From: Dryococelus australis
Lineage: Eukaryota > Arthropoda > Insecta > Phasmatodea > Phasmatidae
Length of the DNA stretch: 64,000 nt
Assembly: GCA_029891345.1 (NCBI GenBank)
Contig: CM057009.1
Coordinates: forward strand, 311,402,166-311,466,165
Direction: 5' to 3'
Shown: positions 12,116-25,035 of the stretch, in pieces
Layout: every line of letters starts with the position of its first letter
Position numbering within the stretch: position 1 is the stretch's first letter
The notes under the pieces: generated by a model
Database searches by the model: none
What the model was told of the DNA's origin: nothing
Seen by the model: only the letters and a program-made list of their open reading frames with translations
Position numbers and translations under genes: made by a program

Positions 12116-12189
12116 GAGTAGGAGTTCCAGCAGCAAGGGAGAAGAAGTGTTCAGCGGCTCGGCGAGAAAGAGGGAAAAGCAGATATATG

Positions 12190-14750
12190 TATATACATAT
12201 ATATGCAAAAGTTTTAAAAACTAAGGGTTATAGCATTTATGTTAAATGTCTTGTATTTGATAATTCTCATAAATCTTGAATATAAAAATCAAGAAGTATA
12301 ATAAAAATAATATTTATTTTAAATTTTTTATATGGAAGACATATAAATTTTAATTGGTATAGTGTAGGTTACTCATTTACATATAGGTAACTTTGTTGTT
12401 CGAGAAAATATAGTTTTCTTTGATTTACTGTATAAATTAATAAACATTGCATGATATAAAAATTCTGTTAATATTTTAATTTTGAATTGACAGCAATGGA
12501 TTCATTTGATGGTTTTAGAATTTTAACACACCAGATAAATTTTCATGAATGCGAATTTAAATTAAAATATATTAATAATCATTAGAGTTTCAAATTTATT
12601 AAAATTAATTAAACATCTTCATAGTTTCAAAAAATTATGTCTTTTTTATCTTCAATTAATATTTTCTATTTATATCTCTGGTAATAAAAGAATAATCTTT
12701 ATTCCACTCACAAAAAAATGCTATAAATTTATGATATTCCATATCTCCACCAAAAAATTCATTATAAATTTGTGTAAAACTTGTAAACTAGTATTATATT
12801 GTCCAAAATACACTTTAAAAATGTTTTATTATATCTTACTAAATGTTTAGAAACTATAGAATAATTTTAGCTAAATAAAAAATAATATCTAAGGTTATAT
12901 TTTTTTGTCTTCGCCTAGTAACATTTTCTAGAATTATATCAAAGTTTTCTAAAATCGTATCACCAAATGCTTCAAAAAAAATTATTTTCCTATTCAACTA
13001 AAAATATCTTTGTATCAAAAAAAATTTATTAAAAATCATAATATTTTGTTTCATTTTTTGGATAGTTTGAAAGAAATTTTTAAATGAAGATATTTATTTG
13101 TTTTAAACTTTTTGAACAAACATATAATTCTTAACATTTATCCAACCAGGTTTAGACCCATATAAATAACATTTTTTTTTTCAAATTACTTTTTCCCAAA
13201 TCACTCGGGACTATTGTTATTGCTCTAATATTTTCTGATAACAGTTTGCCATTCTTTTCATTTTTCAATTGGGTTTGATTTATAAAAACAAAAAATTCTG
13301 GATCAAATAGTTTCATTTAATAAATAAATATTTGCATAAAAATGATGTCTAATATTATTATAGTTTTTATGTTAACTATAAAAAGTTATAAATTAAAGAA
13401 ACAAATTAAATTACGGTATTTAACACAATATAAATTCTCTTTTAATGAGTTTTCATCCAACATATTTAACACTATAGGCGTATACTTATAATATAATTAC
13501 TGTTGTTTATCAATATCGTCGAAATATTTTTATTCCGAAAGGCCAGTTTAATATAAAATCACTATAAAAACCATAATCTTATACGAATATTTTTTATATG
13601 ATAATTTTGATATAGAAACCAATAATTTGACAAATTGAATAAATATTCCGAGAAAATGTGATATTCAATAAGATTTTTGGTTACCAGACATTTTACGATT
13701 TGTAAGAAATAAAAATTTATTTTATAAAGTTTTATGTACCACAGATCTTCTTAGGAACAATACTAGTTCAAAAATAGAGAATTTTAATTAGTGTAAAATT
13801 ACAATTATTAATTTTATTTAGCTTATAGTATGTTTATAGGCATAAAATAAGATATAAAGTATATATTAAAAATTATATAATACTCATAGTTTTCATTTAC
13901 AAAAAACAATAGATGGTTAGTTATAAGTGTTCTGTTGTTTATGAAACAGCTTAGCCATTAGGCATATTTTATATAATTGTTATAATGTATTTTATATATA
14001 TATTTTTTTAGAACTTAAAGATGAAACTGACAATTTAATAGATTTTCTTGGTACTGACATACACAATAGTTTAAAAAGAAAAATATTTTATTTATGTTAA
14101 TATTTTATACATTTACTGATTAAACTTAACAGCTCTTAGAATGTCATAATATAAAATACGAAATTGTGAAAACTAAATAATTTATTTATATGGAATTAAA
14201 TGTAATTATTTTTAAAATTAATTTCAAAATATATAAAAACTAAGTAGGATTAAAGAAAATACCTGGGTTTGAAGTTATTTTGTTTAGATTGTTGTGATGG
14301 TTGGAATTATGGACTAAATTTGAAGTCAAAAATGTATTTTATACTTTTTACATTTTGAATTATGTTTTCATATACCGTTATAGCAGTTGTGCCGATGTAC
14401 GATAACAAGGAAATATAATATAGGCCCACCTAATAATATATATAAACTTCTTAAAGAAATCAAGTCGGCCCTTTTAAAAAAAAATCACCACCAAACCATA
14501 TTTTAATAAAGTGGCTACTGAAGGCATAAGAAAGGGACTAAATAGGAAATCATATACAATTATATATATATATATATATAAATGGCATAAACAATACGTA
14601 AGTCAAACATGCTGGGAATCGTACATGGCATAAAAGAATTAAAATATCCTATAAAATAATGCAAGACTTAATAATTTCTTGCCAGTGTAATAAATAGTAA
14701 TAAATAGTGGGACTATATTAACTTGTTAAGTAAATTTTTTTTTTAAACAT
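12190..14750. other. Very AT-rich block
   Basis: About 2.5 kb dominated by A and T with long oligo-A and oligo-T runs, ending near a (TA)n tract (about 14561-14580). No open frame of note, no mitochondrial gene motif and no repeat unit was recognised. It separates segmental units 2 and 3. Confidence 0.6.
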
Positions 14751-17700
14751 ATCATTTAACCATAGCCACAATTGTCAGAATCAAGTCGTCATGAATACAT
14801 ATCATTGCAACATACCAGCATAGTGACCTACCAACCAACCAGACTGACCTATCAGATGATCTGACCAGACCAGTCAACACGACTTGCCCCTAGACTTGCA
14901 ACCTATGCCGGCCAAATTGACAATACATACCTGCCACGCCAACTTACCATAATAAAGATCCAGGCTGATAAATCAGGCTCTAGACACTTTGTCTTTGTCT
15001 TTTTGTGCAGGGTTTCAAGAAAATATGATTGCACATGGAATATGTTGTGCTTCTCAAGTAAAAAATGCGTAGAGGGAGGGGAAGGGAGGCCTAAAAAAAG
15101 TAAAAGCTTTAAATTACAGTCAATTGTAAGTTCCTTTTCTATGCTTAAATAACACAGCAGATCATCAAAACAACAAATGCATCTAAACTAACCACTTATC
15201 TGTTAAGGAAAACAATCCATTATAAGTTTCTTACAACAAACTGCATTTCCATTCCTCATTACAGTCATCAAGAGTCAAATTTGCAAGATTAATGAAACTA
15301 ATAAATTTAAGCAGATTAATATTTTGGTTGCAGCCACAATTTTACGTTTGAGTAAACTGACCGATTATACCGACCTAGCAGATCGACTAGCTTTACTATC
15401 CATGACAACCTGTCACATCCTACACACTGACAGCGACGAACAATTATGAAACACGTCGTACGAAACGAATCACATTGCGAAGATCTCACAAACATATCGC
15501 AAAACACATCGAAAAAAGTTAATAACATTGCGAATTCCATCACAAAGTGCATTGCAAATCATGTCGCAGGCATGGCAGAATACCTGGAAATACTCTGTAA
15601 GTCGCAAATCACTACATGAAACTAGTCGCGAGCCCCCAAACATATCGCAAAGCACTACACAAAGGGCACTGCGGTAACAAAGGCCTAATATAAAACTTCA
15701 CCAAAAAAAAAAAAAAAAAGAAATATTCCGTCATACATCTCACCCATAATGAATTACATCGTGTATCGAGATGCAACTATCGAAATATGTAGCTTATGTA
15801 GCAGATGCACACATTCAACTGTTAAAAACGACACTAAATAAAATGGTACCCAACATATTCAAGGCATCATAAGGCGCATACAAAGAAGTGCGGTATCGCA
15901 GAACCAAGACTGAAACCTAACGCAGCGGGCTGGTTTCAGGGCTGGGTGCTTTGCTGAAAAGGCTGGTAACTCTTTTACACAGGATTTAGCCGGTGACTTC
16001 CTGAGGTCGGATTGTACGGACTGATGCTGATGACAATTATGGGCACTGTCTTCAATAGGCGACGACCTATGATGGCCAAGTGGACCTATGACAACCTGTC
16101 TACCAGCGCACAGGGAAACCTCCTCTATTGTGACGATATTGAGATTTTTTAACATTCGCCATTGCGATGCTGATCGAAATGGTGAATTGCCAAAAAAGTC
16201 CATATAAATTTTCACCCCCTTTGAACTATTCATTCAAAGATAACTCCCCTATTGTACCCTACATGTGCTTGATCATTACATTACACAGTGAATTTATTGC
16301 TAAGGATTAACTTTCTTTACAAACCGAATGTATGGAGCCAGCCCTTGCAATTATACATATCACTGCACTGACTCTGGGGGTTGGTGCCGATATAACTCAC
16401 GCACATATCATTGCACTACTAGAGTTTACAGGGCTGCTGCAAAGACCAAATCAGTGCGCATGGTGCGTTGACACAGTGATGGAGCTGCCTGATGCCTTGG
16501 TGCATGGTGGGTTGTGCAGGGTTTCTGCATGGAGAGGGTGTCAACTGGGGTTCGAAAGGGAGAGGAGCTACAGCCGACATGAAACAATTATGGAGAGAAT
16601 AAAACGAACATTTCGCAATTTAAAGATGGTCTCAATGAATCATTCATATCCATACATCTCAAAACTATAAAACTACAGTACATAAGACAAGATAGTTACT
16701 ATTTTAACATTCAATCAAGCGCACACATGAATACCCAGGAAACCATAGTAGGATACTTCCTGGGAGGGCCAGTAAAGCAGGCTAGCTACAACATCTAGCA
16801 CCACATTAGCCAAATAGGCCTCCCAAGGAAACCAGAAAAAAGGGGACAGCACCCTAGCTACCTGGGTTGTCAATTATACATAAACATTAGAATCACACAC
16901 ATAGTTACAAAGAATTAATTCTAACATAGCAGAAGACATTGACAAAGAAACAATAAGATATCACACATATGCGACAAAATGTATATTGATGCAAATGAAA
17001 ATAAAATAACAAAACACAAAAAAAATTACAACTTGGGTGGCTCATCTTTTTAAGCTTGCCCAAAGGCACAGAAGCTGCAAGTATATAAGTGCCAGCTAGT
17101 AGCTCATGTTAGTAAGGTGTGGGTAGAATCAACAATAAGCACAAATATTAATACAAATTATAACAGGAAAACACCAAACACTTTAATATCAATTAATGAT
17201 TTTGACATATATATTAACCTAGTTGTATTTATTTCATGAATAATACTGCAAGTCAATAAAAATCACACACCCACTAGACTTTTACAAAATGAAGAGTTTG
17301 TTTCGATATCAAGGAAAATATTATCATCACAAAGACAATACACCTAAGTGTCAAATAAAAAATAAAAATAAACAATATGAGGTTACAACAGAAACTAATA
17401 TACATTATTGGTAAAGGCCCCATGGGCCATGTACTCGTATGTAAAACTGCAGAAGTTACCCAAATTTGACATCCAAGTGGTCGAGATCAGAAACTTAACC
17501 AAACAAAATTAATTTCACAGTCTTGAAAACATGCCACTGGTTAGGAGAGTAAGCGAAGACTGTGAAAGCAAGGCAAGAAATAGTCAGAGCCACGCTCGGA
17601 GAAGCTCGACGACCTTCGTGGCACCTCGGCAGCTTCGTCAGTGGAGGGGAAGTTTTGAAGACGGGCGGGGGAGCCAGCTCGTGGAGAGGGGACCATGAGC

Positions 17701-18065
17701 GAATACCCCGATAGGAAGCATCAATTGGAGGGGAGGAGCGCCCTGGTTGGCCGACCATGGAAGCGAATCAGAGCGTCTCGCAGGCTGGGCAGGGAGGAAT
17801 AAAAGCACGTGCGAAGCGATGATCAGTGTAGGTAGCCCACAACAACAGGAGCAGTGGCAGCAGCAGCAGCAGCAAAGAAGACAGGAGAATCGAGAGCAAC
17901 AGTGGACCCCCCCTCCTGTGGACCCCCCCCCCTCCAGCATCAACAAAAGATGAAGCGAAAGTAGGTGACACCAACCGAACCACACCTGAACGAAACACTC
18001 ACATGGAAAATCGCGACCAGGCATCTTCCTCCATGGCATAGCCTTTCAGAGGTCAGTGTCCGCGA
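14750..18065 (+). repeat. Segmental repeat unit 3 of 3
   Basis: The third direct copy. The 'cacaattgtcag' block (about 14770) matches unit 1; 15720-15880 matches 10140-10330 of unit 2; 17190-17640 matches the AT-rich then GC-rich 3' parts of units 1 and 2; and 17980-18040 matches part of the 260-bp tandem tail of unit 1. Corresponding anchors in units 2 and 3 are about 5.55 and 5.68 kb apart. A CAG/GCA-rich stretch (17845-17875) sits after the putative promoter. A 112-codon plus frame (16332-16670) has no recognised domain. Confidence 0.7.
17762..17830 (+). promoter_or_regulatory. Putative TATA-type core promoter in segmental unit 3
   Basis: 'aatcagagcg' (about 17765), 'aataaaag' (17798-17805) and an arthropod initiator-like TCAGTG (17823-17828) occur in promoter-like order. 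The first two are conserved in unit 2. It could be the promoter of a long terminal repeat or of a non-coding transcript. Confidence 0.3.
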
Positions 18066-18632
18066 CTAACAGCAATCAGGTTAGACCATGTTCAAGCAGA
18101 CCAGCCCAGTGATGTATCGGCCCACGCACCCAGGGTGACTCTTGAAGCTGCGAATTTTTTTCCAATAACTCTTTTCGTCTTGTTTTAATGCATTTATTTA
18201 TTTGATTATTTGCTTTGTAATGCTTTAATTTAGGATATTATTTACAAACAGTTTGGGTTGAAGGTTTAATTTATGTAGTGTACGATTAAATGTTTATAGA
18301 ATTATATTTGTAGGTTTTACTTCAAATTCTAATTATAAATTTTAGGGAGGTTTTGGTGTGTTGCAGAAAGTACACACCACTTAAAAAGGTTTGCACCATT
18401 AAGGTTTCTTAGTTACTTTACCCAGCACTATCTTCTTATCCGTTCAGTAACAGTCTATCAGAAATCATTAAAACCACTGTTGCTTCATTTATCAAATGCC
18501 GATTCCACATAATACATATCAAGAAATCTCAAATGTCAGAATGTAAACTATAGTTCTATAGACCTTCATAGAATGGAACAATTAGATTTAATAAGAACAG
18601 GAATCGGTAAAGCACATATGGAATCGATTTGG

Positions 18633-18675
<43 letters not shown>

Positions 18676-19890
18676 AGCCAGCGGTGAATGTGGTGGGTAA
18701 GTAGATGGGCACTGGCACATCCTGAAATTTTGGTAAACATTTATCTTTACAATAAATTTAAATGGATGTCATATTGTTATATTAATATTTTCATTGATTA
18801 CTATAAATGCGGCCAGTGGATATCTGATGGTAAATCTCCAGGATGTGCTACCCTGTGGAGGAAGGCATCCAGGTTCTTGAGTTGGTGTGGCAGTACCATG
18901 CTATAGTAACCGAGCCCAGTAACCCATTCACAATCTTAAAATGGGTGAATAAAATATCTCTTATAGCCTCTCTCCACCCATGGCGACCCAAGGCTTCTAT
19001 CACCACTCCTGCGTTTAAGCAGTGGCTCCGCCGCCTCGTTTCCCTACAGGATGTCAGTTTCCTCATGGCTGACTAGAGGTATCTGCCATGTTGCTTGTGC
19101 ACAGATAGATAGTACCAAGGCCTGACTGTTAAAAAAAAAAAACGTTCCTATGCTAAATGAATTAAGTACTATTAATTTGTCACAAAAATAAATATTACAA
19201 ACAAAAAAAAATACCGATGGGAAGGGGAATCGAACACGCGCCATTACAGCTTAGCATTTTCCACTCCACTGAACCCAACTAACTACGAACTTCGCTATTC
19301 TGACACATGGAAAAAAATTTCGTATTGTAAGTATTGAATACAACATAATGACAACTACAGTTCTCTTTAATTACGTGGCCATACTTTATGTTATATAAAT
19401 ATATGCATAATTAGCACACGTGAATTGCTTTGCAAGGCTTGAGAGCTTGTATAAGTTATATTAGTTTTCAAACTATGTTTTAAAATTGAAATACAGTTGT
19501 TTCATTCTTCGAGGTTATCGCTGTTCACTACTGTCCGCCATTTTACGACACCAAGTCAGTGTAAATTCTATCGATTGCACCTGGCAGTATTACAAAATAT
19601 TTTCTTCTTCATGCTATGTTTAGCATAATACGTTACAACATTTAATTGCTGCTGAAGCCCTGCTTCAAGTCTGACACGTGTGTCAATCAGAAAAATCAAG
19701 CAATTTTATGTGAGTACTCCTCTCCTACCAAAGACTGTCCTGCCAGCTGGTGAATTGTGTGTTGGCTACAATTTTCAGGAGTACCATTGAATACTGCTAT
19801 TATGAGGTTGGTGTCATTACAGAACTACACGGTGTTAATGAACTTGGTTAGCAAGTCTGCTTGGTTATTTGCAGTCTGTATTTGGTAGCC
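18066..19890. other. Intergenic, (TA)n tract and unclassified repeat-like block
   Basis: A (TA)n tract lies at 18638-18671. The block 18690-19110 is more balanced in GC and open on both strands but matches no family I know; it may be the tail of a mobile element. A tRNA-like SINE head is seen on the minus strand at about 19205-19285 (box B-like GTTCGATTCC, box A-like AGTTGGGTTCAGTGG). Confidence 0.4.
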
Positions 19891-19894
19891 CAGA

Positions 19895-21200
19895 TTAATA
19901 AACTATTATTTTGTTTGAAGAGGAGTTACTTTTTGAAGAGGCGATATTTTTGATGCAGAAAAAGGTACTTTGTTTTTCTTCGCCCCCCACCACCCACCCC
20001 CCCCCCCACCACCCCACACACACACACACCGGGGTGGCGCACGTCTGAACGCTTCCAAGCGCTGAGCTGTACTGAAGAGAGGCGCGGCCGAGCGCTGTCT
20101 GGTGGCTACTACTGAGAACAAGTTCAGCCTCGCACACTCTGGCACCTTCCATATGCTTCTTCACTATTTCCGCTGCCTCCTTAACCTTCTCGAGCCGCAT
20201 TGTCGCGTATAAATGTTCGTCCCCAGCCCGAGCAAGTGTGCAGCGTTCCTCATCGGGTTGCGTGGGCTGGCCAACAATAGATCATGTCTACACCACTTCG
20301 TACTTCGGAACTTCAGCATGCTAGATGCGTTTTCGCGAAAAATGAGTACTACTCAAGTTAAGTATTACAATGAACGTGTTTGTTATGCTGGGGGTAGAGT
20401 TTCCCTTTTAGTAGAGTTTTTTTTTTAGCGATTTTTGTGTATATGGATTTTTGTAAGGAAGTGTTTCTTCACTGTTTTGATTGTGTGAATTTTCAATATG
20501 GTATTTTATGGGAATGTTTGTAAGAGGTGGATTCTTCTTTTTTTTTGGCATGCTGTAGGAATGGTCTCCTGGACTACGATTTGCCAAAAGAATTGTAATG
20601 CCAAGGAGTTTAGTGGATATTTTATGGAGTGCCATTATGCTCGTGGTTAAGCGTAATGAGGGTTTTTGCTCCTTCCTAATGGTATTCTTGAAATTAGTAT
20701 TCCATGTTGTACTTTTTAGTGAGTCATCAGACGTACTTTACTTTTAAAGTCGTAATGGTGCTTGCTTTACTCAGGGAGTTATTTTACCTTTTTTTAATGG
20801 GATTTCACAAGTGTTTATTCAGGTTGGGTGATTTCTCAGGATATATTAATATTGCTGTTTTTCTGTTTGTTCCAGTGCATGTGTGTTCTCTCCTTTCCCC
20901 AATTCCCCGATTGGTAGCAAGCAACAGAAAAAAATTACAGATGCAATTTATATTTTTTATATCAAGTTGCAAAGTTGTTGTTCGTGGTGATAATGTATAG
21001 ATGGGCTTTAATATATTTGTATTGATTTTGGAATTTTTGTGTCCATGCTTTCTTGATTTTTGTTTAATGGTTTGCGTCCTTCTCCTTGCCTTCCTTTAGC
21101 CCTGCTACGCCCTAAAGGGGCGTAACAGAAAACTGTGCCACTCTGCTTAAGGCAGTGTTGAGCGCATTCCGTTGGCCTTTGTTCGCTTTGTTTGTTATTT
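19895..21200. other. Region upstream of Ty3-type element, no sure gene
   Basis: A C-rich then (CA)n stretch lies at about 19985-20028. The minus strand opens from 20200 with a charged start (MRLEKVKEAAEIVKKHMEG) that could be an exon but runs into the microsatellite translation. I see no recognisable long terminal repeat or primer-binding site before the element's gag. Confidence 0.3.
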
Positions 21201-21226
21201 AGTAGAAATTAACTGTTGATTTGAAA

Positions 21227-21997
21227 ATGTTTAAAAGTACCGCCTGGTTGCAGCAACCGTCTAAAGAGACTCTAACACAGCTGCTCCAACAACTTCATAT
21301 TCCAGACTTGCCGCAGGAAGCGTCTTTGGACGAGTTGAGGACTTTAGCTCGTGGTTTGGCATGGGATCCTACTTGTGGTGAGAATGAAGTTAGTGGTGAG
21401 TCACCTGCATCTTCTCCCAGTGCTGGTATACTTTCCTCGGTAGTCAGCAAACATGTAGAAAGAATTTTGGGTGATATTCCCACTCTTGGTAGTTGTGCTG
21501 CGCTCGAAGTGGTAAAGTTTCTACAATTTAATTTAATAGTAAAATCGCAGTACTATTCTTGCAAGATATTTTGGCCGTTTTAGTGGTTCATGTTCCTAGT
21601 TAGCTACAGCCTATTATCATTAGAGCTAGAGAATTGGGCTCATCTTGACGCACTGTAGTTAAAGATGTATTAAAATTTTTTTGATAGTGAGCATATTAAT
21701 GACCATTTACAACGCTTGTTTCTCCAACAAAATCAACAGCCAGGAGATACTTTGTTGACATATTTAGGCAAAATACAATGTCTGGCAGAGATCTTAGGTT
21801 TGCCATATAGGGAATTCGAGTTTGTAGAGAGCATTATCGATAATATGCTGCCACAGTATCAGCCTTATGTATTATCAGCTGATGGTCCGAAAACCATGAG
21901 CTCGCTGGGACAGTTGTTTCACCGTGTAGACATACGCATGAAGGTGAAATATTGTGAAGGAGGTGCGATTATCAATATGTGCATGATTTGGGACTGA
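21227..21997 (+). pseudogene. gag: Gag-like remnant of the Ty3-type element
   Basis: The first frame opens with MFKSTAWLQQPSKETLTQLL and a SAP-like helix segment containing LDELRTLARGL. It continues after shifts into a capsid-like stretch at 21716-21930 (QPGDTLLTYLGKIQCLAEIL, then a leucine-rich helix region). The frame is broken between about 21580 and 21715. No CCHC zinc knuckle or protease motif follows; the next sequence is the reverse transcriptase N-terminus. In an intact element Gag forms the particle that packages the RNA. This copy is not functional. Confidence 0.7.
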
Positions 21998-24600
21998 CAG
22001 ACAACACCCCGGTTAGGTGCCATCCCTATAGTGTAGGTTCAGCTAAGAAACTAACTTTTAATGAAATGCTAGACCACTTGCTTGAAGAGGATGTTATTAG
22101 GCGTTCTACTAGTAGTTATGCAAGCCTGGAATTTTTAGCAAACAAAAAAGAGCCTGGTAAATTTCGGTTAGTGATAGACTATCGACGTATCAATAAAAAA
22201 TTGAACTAGATCCTTTCCCTTTCATAAAGTAGACCATGATTTTCAGTTATTAAGGAAGGCTAGGTATTTTACAGTGTTATATCCGAATCAGGCCTTTCAC
22301 CCAATCATGTTGCACCAAGATGCACGAAAATATTCTTGCGTTTGTTCCTCCTTGGAGAGTTTTTGAATGGGCCAGAGTCCCTTTTGGTGTTTCGTTTGGG
22401 GCCCAGGCACTTTCTCGTGCTTTAAAGACTATCTTGTTGCTATACAAAACGGATTTTTTTCAACTATCTGGATGATATTGTCATCTACAGTGATACTAAG
22501 GAGTTGCACTGGGAATATGTCACATTAGTCCTACAGAATCTTTTGGAAGTGTGATTGACTGTGAATCCAGAGAAAATCAGCTGGTGTAGCCGGCATGTGA
22601 GCCTGTTGGGATTTATTCTGAGTGAAGGACAATTACTGTTAGACTGTGATTGTAGTAACTGTGTGCTTTCCTTTTCCCTTCCGAAGAACTTACATGGTGT
22701 AAGGCGTTTTATGGGCATGGTAGGCAACTATGTCAGATTTATTCCATCTCTTGCCGAATTGGCGAACCCTTCAATCTTTTAAAACATAGGGGCTAGGAGG
22801 TCATGTGGGGAGACGAGCAAGATGCGGCTTTGGTGAAAATAAAAACTTGTTTGACCTCCCCACCAGTGTTATGATTGGCTGATTTTGACCGTAAGTTTCT
22901 ACTGCATGTAGCTGCAAGCTGCCTGGCATTAGGCGCCGTTTTGTCAAAACAGTATTGAGGAAGATGTTTTTCCCATTGCTTATGCTAGTCGGCTATTAAC
23001 ATCCGCCGAAAGAAAGTACTCGACCTATGAAAAGGAAGCTGATGCTTGTGTATTTGGGGTTGAGAAATTTTCGGATTATCTGGAGTGTACTCGTTTTAAG
23101 CTGTGTACAGACAACCAAGTCTTAACGTGGCTTTGGAATTCCAAAAAGCTTTGGGTAAATTAGGCCATTGGATCGAATGCCTTAGTGATTTTTCATTTGA
23201 AATAATTCATGTAAAGGGAAAAGACAATTGTGTAGCGGACAGTTTGTCTAGAATGTTTGACCCTGACGAGTTTGTGTGTGATAGAGAAATTCAGGAGCTG
23301 GTAAATGTTCTGAAGAAAGTTCCGGCAGCTTATTTGAACACTAAGGTTTGGCAGCAAAAGGTCGATGAATGTGCAGAGTTGTGGCCTAAAATCGAGCTAG
23401 TTGAACTTACTGGTTTTATTGTGTATAAGGGGATTATTGGCAAAGCGTTACATAAGGGCGTTTTCAAGACCTATGTACCCAAGACAGTGAGGCCAATGGT
23501 GTTTGATTATTTCCATAACTCTTATTTGGGTGCTCATCAGGGGCAAGAACGCACTTTGCAAAGTATTGATCATTTTTTTGGCCAGAAATGCAATCAGAAA
23601 TTAGATATTGGGTGAAACAGTGTGCATTGTGCCAGCAGGTAAAGGCCCCCTAATAGTAGAGCCCAAGGACAGTTTAGTACTTCACCACCTAGTTTTGTCT
23701 GGATATGGATGTGTTTGGCCCTCTCTGTAGATCTAAGAAAGGTTTTAATTATTTATTGGTTTTGGTTCATTGATTTTCAAAGTTTGTTTTGTTATTACGA
23801 ATGAGAGACCAGAATGCCACTACTGTTTGTAATATCTTGCAGGAACAAGTGTTTTTTTTATATTTTTGGTCCACCCGCCCAAGTTGTTACTGATAATGCG
23901 AGAAAGTTTACTTCCACCGAGTTATCAAATCTAGCTTTTTCTTGGGGAGTTTGTTTGGTCCATACAACAACTTATCATGCTCAAACTAATATGGCAGAGC
24001 GGTATAATGGTACCATTAATGCTACACTTGTTGCCTTTCATCATGATGTTCACACAGATTAGGAAAAGAGATCCATGTCATAATGTTGGCCTTGAATTCT
24101 TGTGTAAATGCTGCTACAGGGTTGATGCCGCAAGAAGTGTTCTTTGGTCGGAGATTATTGCATCCTCTTCTTAATGCCTGGGCTTACATTTTGATGTAGA
24201 TGTAGGGAAGCAATATGAATTCTGGGAGGATGCTACCAAGTATCTCAAGGAATACTATCGCCAAATGCGTAGGGCACAGGACAAGCAATATGATTCTGTT
24301 TCTTACAAGGTTGGTGATTTAGTTCTTGTAAAGACTCATCATTTATGTGGAAAGGTTGATTCCTTCTCAGCAAAATTAGGCCTTAAGTACGATGGCACAT
24401 ATTGCATTGTTAGTTTTCTTACTCCAATGTTAGTGTTGTTGGAAGTCCCAGCAACGGAAAAGTTTTTAAAAAGCCATCTCTATAATTCAGATTTTTCATC
24501 AGCCATTGGAAGATCGGCCAGCCTCTGTGCCCTGAAGAGGAGCACTGTCACCACTAGGGGAGGGTTCACACTTTATGGTAATGTATTTTGGAAGTTAGGT
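21998..24600 (+). pseudogene. pol: Pol remnant: reverse transcriptase, RNase H, integrase
   Basis: Reverse transcriptase begins at about 22000 (TPVRCHPYSV), with KKEPGKFRLVIDYRRIN near 22150. The catalytic box YLDDIVIYS is intact at 22465-22491, and the fingers-connection block GVRRFMGMVGNYVRFIP lies near 22695. RNase H is decayed (YSTYEKEADACVFGVEKF near 23015), followed by IIHVKGKDNCVADSLSRM. Integrase shows the His pair (FHNSYLGAHQG) and, one frame away after a T-run, CALCQQ. The first catalytic Asp is in DMDVFGPL (about 23700), the second in VVTDNARKF, and the Glu in NMAERYNGT. A GPY/F-like C-terminal module (KVGDLVLVKT, KLGLKYDGTY) ends near 24480. There are many stops and frameshifts. 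Confidence 0.92.
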
Positions 24601-24676
24601 TCTAGAAATATTGTTGTTAAAATTTCATTTTTTATGAGAGGTTCGCTAAATATATGTATTACATTTAATTAGCCCC

Positions 24677-25035
24677 AAAAGGAATAAACTACAAGCAGTA
24701 GTTGTTTTTATTGATTAGTAGGTAAAGGATATCCACCCCATATATTTTTTTATGGTGAAGAAACACAAGGGGGAGTTATTAGAAATTTATGTAGTTTAGT
24801 TTAGGCGGATATCTCCTTCCAAGTCCTTTTATATTTTCCATATTCCTTTCCATCCTGCTAGAGTAACTGGAGTTCAAGAGCAGAAGATATGGGGAAGAAC
24901 ATAGCCACTCTTTCTTCGTCCTCCTTCCCTTGCTATGAAAGCCATTACAGCAGAGGAAGAACCAAACATAAATACTTGGGTCCTGAACTGAAGAAAGAAA
25001 AATGTACACCTTATATCTAAAGTTTTGCAAGGAGA
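24677..25035. other. Boundary between Ty3-type element and DUF7869-type gene
   Basis: Contains the purine-rich run 'aagggggag' and then unique-looking DNA. If a 3' terminal repeat exists it should start just after 24777, but no matching 5' copy was seen. Confidence 0.35.

Larger units (their letters stand above)
9480..12190 (+). repeat. Segmental repeat unit 2 of 3
   Basis: The second diverged direct copy. It shares the 'accattagagagacagcaattcc' type anchor (about 9575) with unit 1, the block 10140-10330 with unit 3 (15720-15880), and the GC-rich block 11640-11940 with both. The 3' part holds 'aatcagagcg' (about 12058) followed by 'aataaaag' (12091-12098), also found in unit 3. A pair of SINEs in inverted orientation (10710-11312) is inserted in the middle. 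Confidence 0.7.
21227..24676 (+). mobile_element. Degenerate Ty3/Gypsy-type retrotransposon, internally deleted
   Basis: Gag-like, reverse transcriptase, RNase H and integrase remnants follow in Ty3/Gypsy order on the plus strand. The coding parts carry several stops and frameshifts. Protease and the zinc knuckle are missing, so gag runs straight into the reverse transcriptase start near 21.98 kb. A purine-rich run (about 24765-24777) sits where a polypurine tract would be. Direct terminal repeats were not found by eye, so the element is probably truncated. Confidence 0.9.

Noticed and set aside
12190-14750. Possible nuclear copy of mitochondrial DNA
   Set aside because: The block is as AT-rich as insect mitochondrial DNA, but I recognise no mitochondrial protein motif or rRNA/tRNA stretch in it.
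17638-18039. Cysteine/leucine-rich minus-strand frame
   Set aside because: It reads the complement of CAG/GCA-rich and C-rich simple sequence, and the frame is not kept in segmental units 1 and 2.
19895-20200. Exon starting with a charged helix on the minus strand
   Set aside because: Only about 25 residues look protein-like before simple-sequence DNA; no splice sites or homologous domain could be supported.
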